DNA of 64,000 bases from Hysterangium stoloniferum. Taxonomy: Eukaryota > Basidiomycota > Agaricomycetes > Hysterangiales > Hysterangiaceae. This document shows positions 33,834-45,876 of this stretch, piece after piece. The DNA lies in contig WHVD01000058.1 in the NCBI GenBank assembly GCA_015178975.1, positions 248,001 to 312,000 on the forward strand, read 5' to 3'. Every line of letters begins with the position of its first letter. Position 1 is the stretch's first letter. Under the pieces are notes generated by a model. The model ran no database searches and was not told the DNA's origin. It saw only the letters and a list, made by a program, of their open reading frames with translations. A program made the position numbers and the translations under genes.

Positions 33834-34939
33834 TGTTATGACCAGAAAACCTGCCAGACTCTGGGAACTACCCTATATGCACCTGCACCCTACATGCACC
33901 AGTTATCAGTTAACCAGAACACCTGCTGGGAGCTGGACATTGAATCTGCCCATGTCCGACCTTTGTTGTCTCATGAATCAGTCACTGGAATACCCACTGG
34001 GACCTGTGCATGTCATACCTGTCTACTGTGGGTCAAAAAACTGCCCCAATGTTTGTGCATTTTAGAAAGATTGATATTGTGTGAAGGAATGATATCAGCA
34101 AAAATTCTGAAAAATTCACATGATATACATACTAGAACATGTTGGCTATCTACCAACTTAAGAAATCATGTGATTCTGATCAAAACTCTTTGCTCAATAA
34201 ATCAAACAAAATAATCACTCATTGGGGCAGTTTTTTGACCCTCTATTATTTTCTCTGCTTTTTAATGTTACACACTAGTATAAGGTAGGTGGGTCATGTG
34301 AATCATCAACATGTCATGTGACCTTAGTTGTATCAATTTGGCATGTTGAACTTTGTTCATTCATCTCCTTGACTCCTTACCACCACTATGAAATCCATCT
34401 CTGCTGAAACGACCTGTCATGTTTTGGACTCTGTCCCCATTCCATTCCACTCCTAACACCTAATTTGGTGTTTGCTTATCTCGTTTCATGATTACTAGTT
34501 TGGATTTAATTATTACTGGATTTGGTATAACATACATTTTACAGTCTATATACTGTAGTCTGGCAGATGTTGTACATACATGCAATCCAGTCAGAAAATC
34601 AGCTTAGATTCCCCCCAGTAATCTCAGTACATTTTCCACTCTATTCCTCTCTTTGAAACACACTGCTAATTACCTCATCAGAGCCCACGGGCTCCGACCT
34701 ATCTATTGCTCGACCTCTGACCCATCACCACCCCTCGACTTCCATGGGATTCCCACAATCAACCCTCCGACCTCTCGACCCACAACTACTCCTGGACTCC
34801 CTGGGATTCCCATCTGTCTGTCTGAAATTGGATGCCATGATCTTGTGAGGGCATAGCCTATAAGCTGAAGCCAAGTCCTACCAGCTTTCCCACAGGTTTC
34901 TCTGGAAACCCTCCCATGAGCTTCACATGATACTTAACA
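33834..34939 (+). mobile_element. solo LTR flanked by an unusual 14-bp direct repeat
   Basis: Begins TGTTATGACCAG and ends ACTTAACA. GCCCAGTCTTTTAT lies immediately before (33820-33833) and immediately after (34940-34953). That is far longer than the 5-bp duplications of the other LTRs here. It contains the shared LTR motif (34860-34879) and a Tc1-like fragment (34022-34395). Confidence 0.8.
34022..34395 (+). mobile_element. fragment of the CAGTGGGTCAAAAAACTGCCCC Tc1-like element
   Basis: A left-terminal segment with the subterminal inverted repeat (ACTGCCCCAATG ... CATTGGGGCAGT). It continues to the first codons of the transposase seen at 41652-43140 (M-K-S-I-S-A), then breaks off into LTR sequence at ~34396. 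The right end is deleted together with part of the host LTR. Confidence 0.8.
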
Positions 34940-34953
34940 GCCCAGTCTTTTAT

Positions 34954-35779
34954 TGTTTGCCCTTTTTGTCTTTTTGTCTCACTAGATTTGTAGTACAATA
35001 AGCTCTAGCTCTATATAGTCTAGTTAAACATTTACTTACAATCTGATCAGAAAATCAACTTAGCATACCTAGTATTTTTACCTCTCAGAACCCAGTACCA
35101 GCATAGTCCTGGAGCCCACAGGCGTCATGGCTTGACATAGTATATTCTTGGAACCCCCAGGTCTCCTGCCCTCTACCTTGAATATTCCTGGACCTTGAAG
35201 TTGGACATGACAATTGTGTGAGTGTGAAGGATTGGCTGTGAACAGTGCAATACTCCATAAGGGAACTGAGTATTGCTTTGATTCTTTATTTTTTCTATAT
35301 TTTATATTATTTTTCCTTCACTTCAAACACGAGATACATCTTGCATTTAGTAGTGCAAAGGTCCATGTATGCTTGTGGGCACACAAGCACCCACAAGCCC
35401 ACAACAGTGACACTTGTAACTGTAGTAGTCACAATAGTTAAGACACTTTCAACCCCGACAACCACCACCTGCACAACACAAGTATTGGTCTGGGGTTCTG
35501 TCTCAATAATGTTTGTGTCACTGCACTTATATTTTGATTGTGAGCAAAGCTTTGTACTGAAATAGTTGAAGCTTGCTTGCTACTACTCAACTCATCTTTG
35601 AGAGTAAGACTCAGTGCAACAGAATACATCTCTTGAAGCTACTCCATTCCTTTCTCATAGTAGTGACACTACTCCTACTCTCTATCTCATTCTATACAGT
35701 AAGTAATCCTTAATTGTTTCTCTAAATCAATTCGTCTGACTAGCATCAGTCCAATCACACCTTGAGGTCAATCTCCATC
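34954..35779. other. LTR-like debris
   Basis: Scattered phrases (TTGTAGTACAATAA, GATCAGAAAATCAACTTAG, GGAGCCCACAGG) resemble parts of the LTRs in this window, but no ends are definable. Around 35250-35340 there is a segment that recurs inverted near 43560-43660. No gene seen. Confidence 0.45.
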
Positions 35780-37521
35780 TGTTAGGGCAACACTAACAAG
35801 GCTACCAAACACAAGATAGAATATAGAAATATGAAGTGAAGAATGGACAGCTCAATGACAGGGAGATCACACTTGTTTTAGTGGGATTCCTAAGAGATTG
35901 AAACTAAAGAAATGAGTATGTACAGGTCTACCATTTATACTATTTATTTAATATTTATTTAGTATTTTTTATTTATTAGAAATCTGAGAAAAATACTAAA
36001 AAGGGCATGTATGCACCCTACAGTGCATAGCCACACCTCAGCACTTATGTAAACCTGCCCAGTGCTGTGTAGGCCTGTGTAGCCTGCTGGCACTTGTGTA
36101 GGTGCCAACTGCATTTGCAGTGCCAGCGCACAAGGAGGCCCCATGGGCACACAGTGCAAAGCACTATGTATTCATCAGGGTGTAGGCACTGTTAGGACTG
36201 GAAAACCTGCCAGGCTCCAGACCCATCCTATATGAACCTGACTCTCTGTACCAGGTTATAGCTAACTGGAAAACCCACTGGGCTCTGGACCCCACCCTAT
36301 ATGCACTCGACTCTATGCCCACCAAATTGAAGTTCACAACTGGACAACCTACCAGGAACCATGCACATCAAACCTGTCTATGTCTGACTCCATTCCATGC
36401 ACCAGTCACTGGACTCTGCCCAGATAACCCATCAGCTCTCTAACTGAGCTCTGCTCCTGTTATGGTCAAATGACCTGTCATGTTTTGGACTCCACCCCTA
36501 TTCCATTCTGTCCTTAACACCTAGTTTGGTGGTTATTCATCCCAATTTATGTTTACTTGTTTAGGCTTTCATTATTACCGGATTTAGTATTGCATATAGT
36601 CCACAGTCTATATAGTCTAGCTGATGTTTGTACATACAATCCAGTCAGAAAATCAACCAAGTTTCCCCAGTAACCCTAGTACCTATTCTACTCTATCTAC
36701 ACCTCCCATCTCACAATGCTATTGATACTGTCAGAGCCCATGGGCTTTCTGACTGGTCTTGGGACATCAACCATTGACATCAACCTTTGACCTACCAACT
36801 GTTGGATAACACCATAAAACCTCTCTAGCTATATTTGGATGAACAAGAGTATGCAGGGTCAAAATAACAAAGAGACCATGCAGAAACATAAGGAACCAAG
36901 GTGTGGCCACATGTCTCATTGCTCTCTTTGTCTCATGCTTACTCCGTATTACCCTTGTTCCTATCACTAATTGCTGTTCTCAGTATATATACTGTAGCCA
37001 GAATGTTCCCACACTCCAGTCCATTATATCTATATACAAGACTGAGGTGAGCCACTTTATTTTTTATGTGTTCCAGTATACTTACATGTACTATAGTTTA
37101 CTATTAGGTGTTTTATATACAAGTCCGTTATATCCATATACAAGACTGAGTTTACTATGAGGTCTTACTTTCTAACACCAACTACACCTGGACTCCCCAG
37201 GTTTTCCATCTGCCTGTTTGAAATTGGACACTATGATCTCACAAGGATGCAGTCTATAAGCTGAAGCCAAGTCCTACTGGAATATCCACGGGTTTCTCTG
37301 GAAACCCTCCACTAAGCTTTGCATGACCCTTAACACATAGGTAGTGCCGTCGGCCTTATATTGGCACCATCATTTGGCCATGCCACCACTGCGTTGCATC
37401 ACAGTGCTGCTGCACTGCATTGCTGGCAGTGTGATTACATAATTGCACTTGCACCTTTGCCTGTACTGTTTTGTAGGTGCATAATAAAATAAAATAAAAT
37501 AAAATCAATACCCTGACATCA
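35780..37521 (-). mobile_element. 3' LTR of the 37.5-41.6 kb gypsy element, with another LTR inside
   Basis: On the minus strand a polypurine tract (TAAGAAGGGGG, 37522-37532) is followed by the LTR start TGATGTCAGGG at 37521. The far end is ...GCCCTAACA at 35780. A second LTR (36190-37335) interrupts it. A TTTTA/AAAAT short tandem lies near the start (37485-37505). Confidence 0.75.
36190..37335 (+). mobile_element. LTR inserted in the gypsy 3' LTR, no clear target duplication
   Basis: Begins TGTTAGGACTGG and ends CCCTTAACA, with the shared motif at 37256-37275. The flanking five bases differ (GGCAC before, CATAG after), so either recombination between copies or later change has removed the duplication. 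The part at ~36980-37165 contains a direct repeat (TCCATATACAAGACTGAG). Confidence 0.7.
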
Positions 37522-37575
37522 CCCCCTTCTTAAGGCACATTGCCCTCAATATGCTTGCCAGAGGTCCAAAGGGTT

Positions 37576-38370
37576 TCAGTTTGAGCCACAGTCTCTGTGA
37601 AATTGATATATGTATTCTTGAAAAGGGAGTCTTTTGAAGGTCAAAGCAGAAATCCTCCTGGGTGCAAAGGGGTGTTGGCTATGGAATTTATCCACTAATG
37701 TTTTGGTGTTTCCAAGATTATCAGCAGGTTCCCATGTACATTCTTCTTGAGGGTACTCTTTCCATTTCACTAGGTATTGTAGTTTTCCCCTTGCCAATCT
37801 GCTATCTTTGATATATTCAACCTCCCATTCAGGAGTTTCTCCCTTAACAACTGGAGGAGGCCTAACTGGAGATATCCTTCCTTGAATAGTGTCCTCCTGG
37901 AAAGGCCTGATATTGGCTACACTAAAGACTGGATGGATTTTCATGGAAGAAGGCAATTTCAACTCATAGGCATTTGGACCAATAACTTTGGTGATTTCAA
38001 ATGGTCCATATCTCTTGTCTTCTAGCTTTTTGGATGGCTTACCTGTCTGAATGTCTCTGCCTTCTAACCATACTTTATCTCCTGGCTTATAGATGTCTGC
38101 CTCTTTTCTAGACTGGTCATAGTACCTAGCTATATCATCAGCAGCCCTATAGAGTGCTGCTTCTGCTTCTTTCCTTGCCTCCTGCATGTCTTTAATAAAC
38201 TGCTCCACAGATTTGATTTGGCTGCTTCCGAAAGGCTCAGTCCTCAATCTAGGATGCCTACCATCATTCAGAATAAAAGGTGTCTGCCTAGTAGATGCTT
38301 GAACTCTGATGTTATGGCAGAATTCTGCTAAAGACAACCATTCTGCCCAGTCATCCTGTCTATGATTCAC
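37576..38370 (-). pseudogene. gypsy integrase C-terminal part with chromodomain
   Basis: A 264-codon open stretch: the end of the integrase core (WAEWLSLAEFCHNIRVQAST), then the GPY/F-type module (GDKVWLEGRD, KRYGPFEITKVIGPNAYELK). A C-terminal chromodomain follows (VEYIKDSRLARGKLQYLVKW, then KEYPQEECTWEPADNL). Chromodomains guide chromovirus integration to modified histones. It is separated from the catalytic core by a stop near 38380. Confidence 0.9.
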
Positions 38371-38390
38371 AAAGAGTCTAAGGTATTGTT

Positions 38391-38950
38391 CTACCTCCTA
38401 ATTTCTCTTTCTGTCTGGCCATCTGTCTGAGGGTGATAGGCTGTAGAAGCTGCAACTTTGATCCCTAGGATTGAATTCAGCTCCCTTGTGAATTTTGAGA
38501 CAAACTGGGGTCCTCTGTCCCTGATTATCTGTAAGGGGAGACCATGGAGTTTCCATACATTGTCCCTATAAAGCCTAGCAATGCCTTCTGAGGTGATCTG
38601 TAGTGGGTATGACATGAATCATTTTGCTAAAGTCTATCCACTACTACCATGATGGCATTGTATCCTTGGCTTTCTGGAAGTCCAGTAATCAGATCCACAG
38701 TGATGATTTCCCAAATGTCCTTAGGAATCTGGGTTGGTACAAGCTTTCCAACAGGACTGGCAGGATATGTCTTAGTTCTATCGCACCTATCACATCCTTT
38801 GGTATAAGATGCAACAAATCTGGAGATTCCTGGCCACCAGTAATTCCTGGAAACCAATTCTAAGGTTTTCCATCTGCCTGGGTGGCCACTGGTATGAGCA
38901 TCATGATACAGTTCAACAATCTGCCTTCTGAATTCCATATCCTTTGGCAC
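38391..38950 (-). pseudogene. gypsy integrase zinc domain and catalytic core
   Basis: Two stretches (38627-38950 and 38391-38615). H2C2 zinc finger: ELYHDAHTSGHPG ... GCDRCDRTK. Catalytic Asp in ITVDLITGLP, second Asp in IIRDRGPQFVSKF and Glu in DGQTERE are all present, but the frame is broken between them near 38620. Confidence 0.9.
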
Positions 38951-39050
38951 ATAGACTTTCCCTCTGAAGAGAATGAGACCCTGTTACTCTGCCCACTCTG
39001 TGTCCTCAATCCTTTTACTTCCTGACTTTTCAGTTCTTCTACTGCCTTGA

Positions 39051-39661
39051 CTACAACTTCTTCCATATATCCTCGGCCTGTCTGATTTTCTTCAGCAGAT
39101 CTGTCTCCTGACCTACTAATACAGCATGACCCTGCTTAAGAGCTTGGATCCTGAAATAAGAAGGCTTGAGAAGAGTAATATCTTCATTATCTCTCTCTCC
39201 TTTCCCATGATCAGGTCTTCTGGATAAAGCATCTGGTTTCAGGGAACTTTTACCAGGCCTATGATATAAGGTGAAGTCAAATCTGGACAAAAACACCATC
39301 TAGCCTGCCTCCTATTAAGTTTTTTTGGCAGACATAAAGTACTCTAGATTTTTGTGGTCTGTCCAGATTTGAAAGGTATGACTGCTCCCTTCAAGATAGT
39401 GCCTCCATTCATCCAGAGCTCTAATGACAGCATTTCTTTGTCATGGATTTCATAATTTGTTTCCACTTCATTCAGACTTTTAGATAAAAAGGCTACAGGG
39501 TGCCACTTGCCATCTGGTCCTTCCTGAGACAAGACAGCACCTGTTGCAAAGTCAGAACTATCTGCCTCTAACTTGTAGGGTTTGTTGTCATCAGGAAAGA
39601 GAAGAATTGGAGATGAAGTGACCTTGTCCTTCAGGCCTTGAAAGGCTGCCTTTTCTTCCAT
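39051..39661 (-). pseudogene. gypsy RNase H
   Basis: AAFQGLKDKVTSSPILLFPD, then YKLEADSSDFATGAVLSQ (first catalytic Asp region), then [13 protein letters not shown]. After a frame break near 39350 comes FDFTLYHRPGKSSLKPDALS. Confidence 0.88.
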
Positions 39662-39695
39662 AGTCCACTTCTATGCTATATCCTTCTTTGTCAAA

Positions 39696-41369
39696 TTATG
39701 AAGGGGTCTGGCTATTTTTGCAAAGTCCTGGATAAACCTTCTGTAGAAGTTGACAAAGCATAGGAAAGATTGAATCTCCTTGACTGTGGCCATTTAGAGA
39801 CACCCTCTCTATCTTCACTGGATCCATAGAGATGCAGCCATGTGAAATGATAAGCCCAAAATATTCAATCTTTTCCTTTTCAAATTCACATTTTTCTGCT
39901 TTCAAATAAAGCTTGTTTTTCTCCAAAATTTCAAAGACCCTCTTGACCACTTCTCTATGTTGTTCCAGAGTGTTTGTGAAGATAAGAATATCATCCATGT
40001 AGACAATGACAACTTGTTCATCAATCAACTCTATGAACAAGTCATTCATCATAGTCTGAAATGTAGCAGGACTATTGGTGAGACCAAAGAACATGACCAA
40101 TGGTTCAAACAGTCTGTTAAGAACAGAAAACTGACTGATGTTGGTTGACCAATGGGGACCAAATGGAAGGACTTGGCTTCAGCTTATATGCTGCACCCTC
40201 ACAAGTTACCATTGGGTGTCCTTAAATTTCAGGCAGGTGGTTACACTAGTCCTGTCAAGTAACCTCACAGTAAATCACCAATTGGAAACCAAAGGACAAG
40301 TTGGGGGTCAGGTCGGAGACTGAGAGTGAGTGAGTGCAAGCAGAGGCAGAGAGTGGGATATTTAGAGCAGGACTATGAGAGATGTATACAAGTGTTCTGA
40401 GTTGATATTCTGATTGCTTTGTAGCTACATTATAGTTGGACTTAAAATACTAGTTATTGGCATCTCTAAATACTAACTAAGGTAAGAGTAGGCTTGTCCA
40501 ATAGTGACAAACAAACTTGACTAGGAACCAGAAGGGTATGATAATATCAGAAGCCGTGATGAACTGAGAGCGGAATTACGAGAAAAGGGAATAGTCCAAG
40601 AGCTACAAAGTATATATGGGCATATGTGAAACATAGAGTAGAACAGATCATCATAATAAAAAGGGATGTATCAAAGCATAACCAGATGGTACAAGTATAA
40701 CTTGACAAGGGTGTAAATGGGGTTTGATCACTGTGAAGGCATATGTCAGTGTCAGTATACTGACAATTACTGATACAACGACTTGACCAGTGTAGGCAGA
40801 CAATAGTAACATCGGGGACTGTCAGGTTGTGACAGGGTTGCGACACAGTTGTAACACAGTCCCCTATTGGTTCTGAAAGCTGCCTTCCATTCATCTCCTT
40901 CCTTTATTATGACATTGTTATAGCCCCATCTGACATCCAACTTAGTGAAGTATTTGGCTCCTTTTAACTTGCTGATAATGTCAGAGATGAGTGGTAGAGG
41001 ATAGGAGTTTTTTATTGTGATGTCATTTAGCTTTCTGTAATCCTGGACCAATCTTAAAGAGCCATCCTTCTTCTTTATAAAGAACACTGGAGATGCCATA
41101 GAAGACTTGGAGGGTTGGATCCTTCCACTTTTAAGGTTCTCTCCTAAGAATTCATCCAGTTCTTTCTGCTCATGTGGTGCTAAAGGATAGAGCTTGCTTC
41201 TAAAAGGTTCTGATCCAGGCTTCAATTCAATGGCATGATCCCAGGGTTTCGTATCTGGCAATCTATCACAAGACTCTTTGGAGAATATTCCCTTGAACTG
41301 GTGATAACATTTTGGGACTAGTTCCTCAAAGGTTTTCTTCTGATCTTGTTTATGAGACTTCTTTGCCAA
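39696..41369 (-). pseudogene. gypsy reverse transcriptase, split by a solo LTR
   Basis: 41369 to 40857 carries the RT N-terminus (LYPLAPHEQKELDEFLGENL, then ASPVFFIKKKDGSLRLVQDY, then LPLISDIISKLKGAKYFTKL, then GDEWKAAFRTNRG). 40114 to 39696 carries MFFGLTNSPATFQTMMNDLF and VVIVYMDDILIF with an intact YMDD box. The reading joins in frame once the LTR and one copy of its 5-bp duplication are removed. Confidence 0.92.
40115..40856 (-). mobile_element. solo LTR inside gypsy RT, TSD GACTG
   Basis: On the plus strand CAGTC occurs at 40110-40114 and 40857-40861. On the minus strand the 742-bp segment starts TGTTACAACTGTGTCGCAAC and ends TTCTTAACA. Same type as 23537-24253. The shared motif is at 40168-40187 (minus). 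Confidence 0.94.
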
Positions 41370-41651
41370 CTTCTGTGATATAGTAGAAGTAGCATTGATA
41401 TTAGACTGAGGATAGATAGTTGTAGCCCAGATCCTGTAACTGTCTTCAACCCCTGACTGATCATCTTCCTCATCATCTTCATCTGCATCCTCTATGAGAC
41501 TAGGAAGTTTCCTTCTAGACTCTGCTGCCTTCCTTTGTCTACTTTTCTTAATTCTCCTAATCTAGAGAGAACATTCAGGTGGACACCTGGTCAAATCTAC
41601 TTGTCCAGTTCTCCAATTGATTTCAGGGTTATGGTGAAAGAGCCAGGTACA

Positions 41652-43140
41652 GTGGGTTAAAAAACTGCCCCAATGTTTGTGCATTTTTGAAAGATTGATA
41701 TTGTGTGAAGGAATGACATCAGCAAAAATTCTGAAAGATTCACATGATATACTAGAACATGTTGGCTATCTACCAACTTAAGAAATCATGTGATTCCAAT
41801 CAAAACCCATTGCTCAATAAATCAAACAAGATAATCGCTCATTGGGGCAGTTTTTTTGACCCTCTATTATTTTACAATCTAATACTTTGTATGACCCCCC
41901 TTTGCCTTTAAAACTGCCTGTACCTCCTAGGCATGCTTTCTATTAGCTTCTGGTATGTCTCTGGTGGTATTTCAGTCCATTCCTTTGCCACCCTGTCCCA
42001 TAATTCATGTACTCCTTTGGGTGGTATGTCATATTGTTGGAGTTTGGACTTTGAGGTGTTGCCAGAGGTGTTCAATGGGATTTAGATCAGGGGATTGGGC
42101 AGGCCACTTCATGGGAATGATGTTATTGTCAGAAAGCCACTGGTCTGCCTTTTTTGAGGTATGTTTTGGATCATTGTCCTGTTGGAAGTACCACTTATCC
42201 TCAGCCATCTCCAAACTTCCAATGCTCTCCTCCACTCCCTCCTCCAAAATCTCACAATACTGCACTGAATCTATGTTCCCCTGCACCTCTATCAGCTTCC
42301 CCACTCCATTCCAACCCATACCCCCAAACCATCAAGTTATTCCCCCCTCCATGTTTGACAGTTAGTGTGGTGGTCCTGTCTGATACTGGTTCCCCTTGTT
42401 GCTTCCAAACATATATCTTCCCATCTGACCCAATCCTATTGATTTTTGTCTCATCAGTCCACAACACCCTCTTCCAGTCCTCCACAGTCCAATTTTCATG
42501 GTATTGGACAAACTTCAGATGTTGCTGATGATGAGACCCCTTGAGCATAGGGACTTTCTTCTTTGTTGCTGACCTAAAGCCAGCTTCCTTCAACACATTC
42601 CTAACAGTCTGAGGAGTGACAGAGGTAGATATGATGGAATTTATGAATTGGGTGGCTTGGACAGCATTGTCAAGCTTCCCAGAGCTGATTTGACAGATAA
42701 TTGACTGTTTATCATAAGGGAAAAGCTTGGAAGGATGGCCACCAAGATGTTTTTCCTTATCCCCCTCTACCTCCCTATGATCCTGCCAATAGTACCCTTC
42801 CCCAGGCCAGTCCTAGCTTGAATTTTACAATGGGAATACCCCTCATTAAGGAGAGAAACAACAGAAGAATGCTTTTTAGCAGAGATGGATTTCATAGTGG
42901 TGATAAGGAGTCAAGAGATGAATGAACAAAGTTCAACATGCCAAGTTGATACAAATAAGGTCACATGACATGTTGATGATTCACATGACCCACTCCTACC
43001 TTATACTGGTGTGTAACATTGACAATTAGAGAAAATAATAGAGGGTCAAAAAACTGCCCCAATGAGTAATTATTTTGTTTGATTTATTGAGCAATGACTT
43101 TTGATTGGAATCACATGATTTCTTAAGTTGGTAGATAGCC
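41652..43140 (-). mobile_element. Tc1-like element with long subterminal inverted repeats, degenerate
   Basis: The left end CAGTGGGTTAAAAAACTGCC (41656) continues for ~215 bp with an internal inverted phrase ACTGCCCCAATG/CATTGGGGCAGT. The same phrase recurs inverted at ~43045-43140, where the right end appears truncated. The transposase is on the minus strand: ATG at 42895 (M-K-S-I-S-A), an HTH region, then RVLWTDETKINRIGSDGK, then KWYFQQDNDPKHTSKKA and LNPIEHLWQHLK. All three catalytic residues are present, with 34 residues between second Asp and Glu. Frame breaks near 42700 and 42300 inactivate it. Confidence 0.88.
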
Positions 43141-43704
43141 AGGTCACATAGGTTGATAGGAAAACAATCTATGTGAATCTACTGGAATCTAAAAGAATCT
43201 ACATGAATCTACATGAATCTAAAATAATCTACATACAGTAAATGTTGGAAAAATCTGAATATCCTGAGCAGGCCTGTCAGCCCAACTAGGTGCTGGGGTG
43301 CCTGATCCTGGCTGCCCAGGGTCTGAACAGGTGCCCAGATGACTGGTCATGCCTGGTGCAGCCAAGCCATCAGGCTGGCTAGGCTCTGCATGGACCTCCC
43401 CAGGATTGTGCAGCCTGATCTGGTCTGCACAGATGCCTGGCAGCTTGATGAATTGATGGTAAGTTTTGTGACACATTACACAAGACATCAACTTGGCATC
43501 AACTCACAAATTGGGTGTGACATAGTGTCTTCTACCCCACATTGCTATGTATATCTCATATTTAGAGTGAAGGAAAAATAATATAAAATATAGAAAAAAT
43601 ATAAGATAAAAGTAATACTTGATTCCCTTAGAGAGTATTGTGTAGTTCACAATCTATCCTTCACAGATAGTTTAAGATGACTAAAATGAGAATGGAATTG
43701 ACCT
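43141..43704. other. spacer with short AATCTACATG repeats
   Basis: Near 43170-43230 the phrase GAATCTACATG or close variants recur five or six times. 43560-43660 is an inverted, diverged copy of 35250-35340. No gene seen. Confidence 0.5.
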
Positions 43705-44388
43705 TAGGAGGATATCTGAAAACTATTTAAGTATATCAAATTTTAATATACTCTAAAAATCATTTAAACATCTGGGATGTGATTCAAACATAATTTGGGT
43801 TTTCAAACTTTGGGAATGTTTAAAACTTATTTGTATATTATGAAACAAAGCATCTGTCAGGACCTGAATAGATTATGAAAAAGCTTCATACATTAAAACA
43901 TCAAAATTTTTAAAAAGCATATCCTTTTAAATAGTCCATTTCATGCATGTGTATGTCATTGACATCTCTGAATACATATGTATTACATTGGAATGGGTCT
44001 GTCAATCTGAACAGATTTCTACTTGATTCAACATACCAAGAATATATAGGTGGTTTCACTTAATAAAGAAAGTCATAGGATGAAAAATCTCCAATGACAT
44101 CTTACATCTTTTACTGGGAAATAACTACAGTTTAGCTTTTAAAAAACAAAGTACCAACAAAAGTATTAGCAAGTATTTACATAACTTGGAAAACTATATA
44201 CAATAGATTCTATTAATTGACTCTGAATTGTTTAGGATGTAACATGGACAATTATTTCTCAAAGTTGGTGGTTAACAATATAATAGTCTCAGAATAGATA
44301 CCACTATTTAAAGATGAAGTTTTGTAGCAATATTGCTTTTATTAGTAAATATTTCATTTTATAATGATTATGGACAACCTCCTTACAG
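43705..44388 (+). repeat. AT-rich ~680-bp dispersed repeat, copy 2
   Basis: Collinear with 29331-30005 with moderate divergence, same orientation. No ORF. Confidence 0.75.
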
Positions 44389-44880
44389 TGCGATTCCAAA
44401 GAACAGATTCAATGAAGTGAAAGAGTTAGAAGAGATCTTATTGCAAGAATGATAAGGTGCAAGTAGTTATTGAGATTGTTAAGGAGTGTGTGCAGAGCTT
44501 ATCAGAGGGTTTCCGGAGAAACCCAGGAACCTGGGTGTGGAGTTCATTACACATTAATCACCAGACAGACTCATGTACACTGACATAACATATGTACATC
44601 AAGGTACTGTTGAATCTCATCTGGTGTTGTTACAAATTCTATAGTTGTACGATCATGGCCCTTCTAACAATACATATTTATGCATGTACTTTATTGACCT
44701 ATTGGTAAAGGTCAACTCTACATTAATGTGGCGAGAAGCAAAATAGGGGAGTAAGGATCAACATGTCTGTTGTCATATGTAAACTTGGGAGTTTCATAAA
44801 CTCTTCCATTGTTGGGGTGATGGTATGTTGCATAGCCTTCCCGATTGACAATGGTAACTTCACACCAATCCTTTGGATAG
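44389..44880. other. no gene seen
   Basis: Contains a short LTR-like phrase near 44500 (GGGTTTCCGGAGAAACCC). The rest is unassigned and leads into the Helitron relic. Confidence 0.4.
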
Positions 44881-44887
44881 TGTTTAC

Positions 44888-45280
44888 TCATTTCTTATCT
44901 ACCATACAGGCAACATTTGGATGATCAGTTCTGCAGGGACCATGCATCATGAGTTGACCTACTAAATTAAATAGTCTAGGATGTGTTTCAGGATCTGGAA
45001 AAAAGGCAGAAACTATTGAGTCAACATCTTCTGGTGTTCTTGTCTTATTCTGGTCATCAAACCATATGAGGAAGTGCATGTGTGGAAGACCATGCTTTTG
45101 GAACTCAATGACATGGATATGGGCTACTGTTCTACCAAAGATGTGATCCTCTATGATCATCTTGAGCAACTTAGCCTTCTTGGCAGCAAAGACACAGGAG
45201 ACCAAATCAGGACAATCAGCAGGAGTCTGGCCAGGAAGCAATTCATCAGTAGCCTCCTTCCACTTGGGATTGGCTGTCAT
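44888..45280 (-). pseudogene. Helitron replication-initiator (Rep) domain fragment
   Basis: VAHIHVIEFQKHGLPHMHFL with the H-x-H metal-binding motif of HUH (Rep) endonucleases, followed by IWFDDQNKTRTPEDVDSIVS and the cysteine phrase MMHGPCRTDHPNVAC. The catalytic Tyr block and helicase that should follow are missing downstream: other sequence begins at ~44880. Confidence 0.85.
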
Positions 45281-45391
45281 GGTAATGAAGCAGCTGGCAT
45301 TGCCATACTTTCATGCAATTGCAAATGAATGTTTCAAACTTTGCCTCAAATCCCTTGAACTTCCAGTAAATGTAGAAAGCAGTATCACACT

Positions 45392-45876
45392 CTATCCAAT
45401 ACTATTGGCATCTGTGTTGACATCCTCATTTGTAAATGCATCAACCACCTGGTTGTAGAGTTCTGTATGTAACCTTGGTTGATTATCCCTCAGAAATCTC
45501 AATCTGTGCTGCTCAGTTACTGCCCAAGAATTAACAATATACTCCTGGAATAACCTTTGTGCATAAAGAAGGGTCCTGGCTTCATTTGCTCTGGGAAATA
45601 GGTGATAGGCACAATATTCACATTGGATCACTTTATGATTCCCACATTCTTCATCTTCATCCTGTTGATTACCCTGCTGTCCAGGCTGGGGCTGCCAATT
45701 CTGATTTGCATAGGGAATATCCCATGACCAACCACATTCACTCCTGGGGAAGTTCCACAATTACCCATTGGATGGCAACCAGTTGTGGATGACAGGTTTC
45801 CAAGACATGACTTGGGACATATGAACATAGTGTTTAGACTGTGTGGCTTTACACTGGATGGATGAGCATATCTCAA
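45392..45876 (-). pseudogene. Helitron N-terminal (helitron_like_N) region
   Basis: YCAYHLFPRANEARTLLYAQ, then RLFQEYIVNSWAVTEQHRLR, then FLRDNQPRLHTELYNQVVDA is the typical domain upstream of Rep in Helitron helicases. Frame breaks separate it from the Rep segment and from a cysteine/histidine-containing stretch upstream (to 45876). Confidence 0.82.

Larger units (their letters stand above)
37522..41650 (-). mobile_element. Ty3/gypsy chromovirus internal region, degenerate
   Basis: The minus strand carries protease end, RT, RNase H, integrase and chromodomain in gypsy order, ending in a polypurine tract and 3' LTR. The 5' part (gag and most of protease) is missing: the sequence starts at ~41650 in the protease/RT linker (HHNPEINWRTGQVDLTRC), where a Tc1-like terminus abuts. 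A solo LTR interrupts the RT (40115-40856). Confidence 0.9.
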
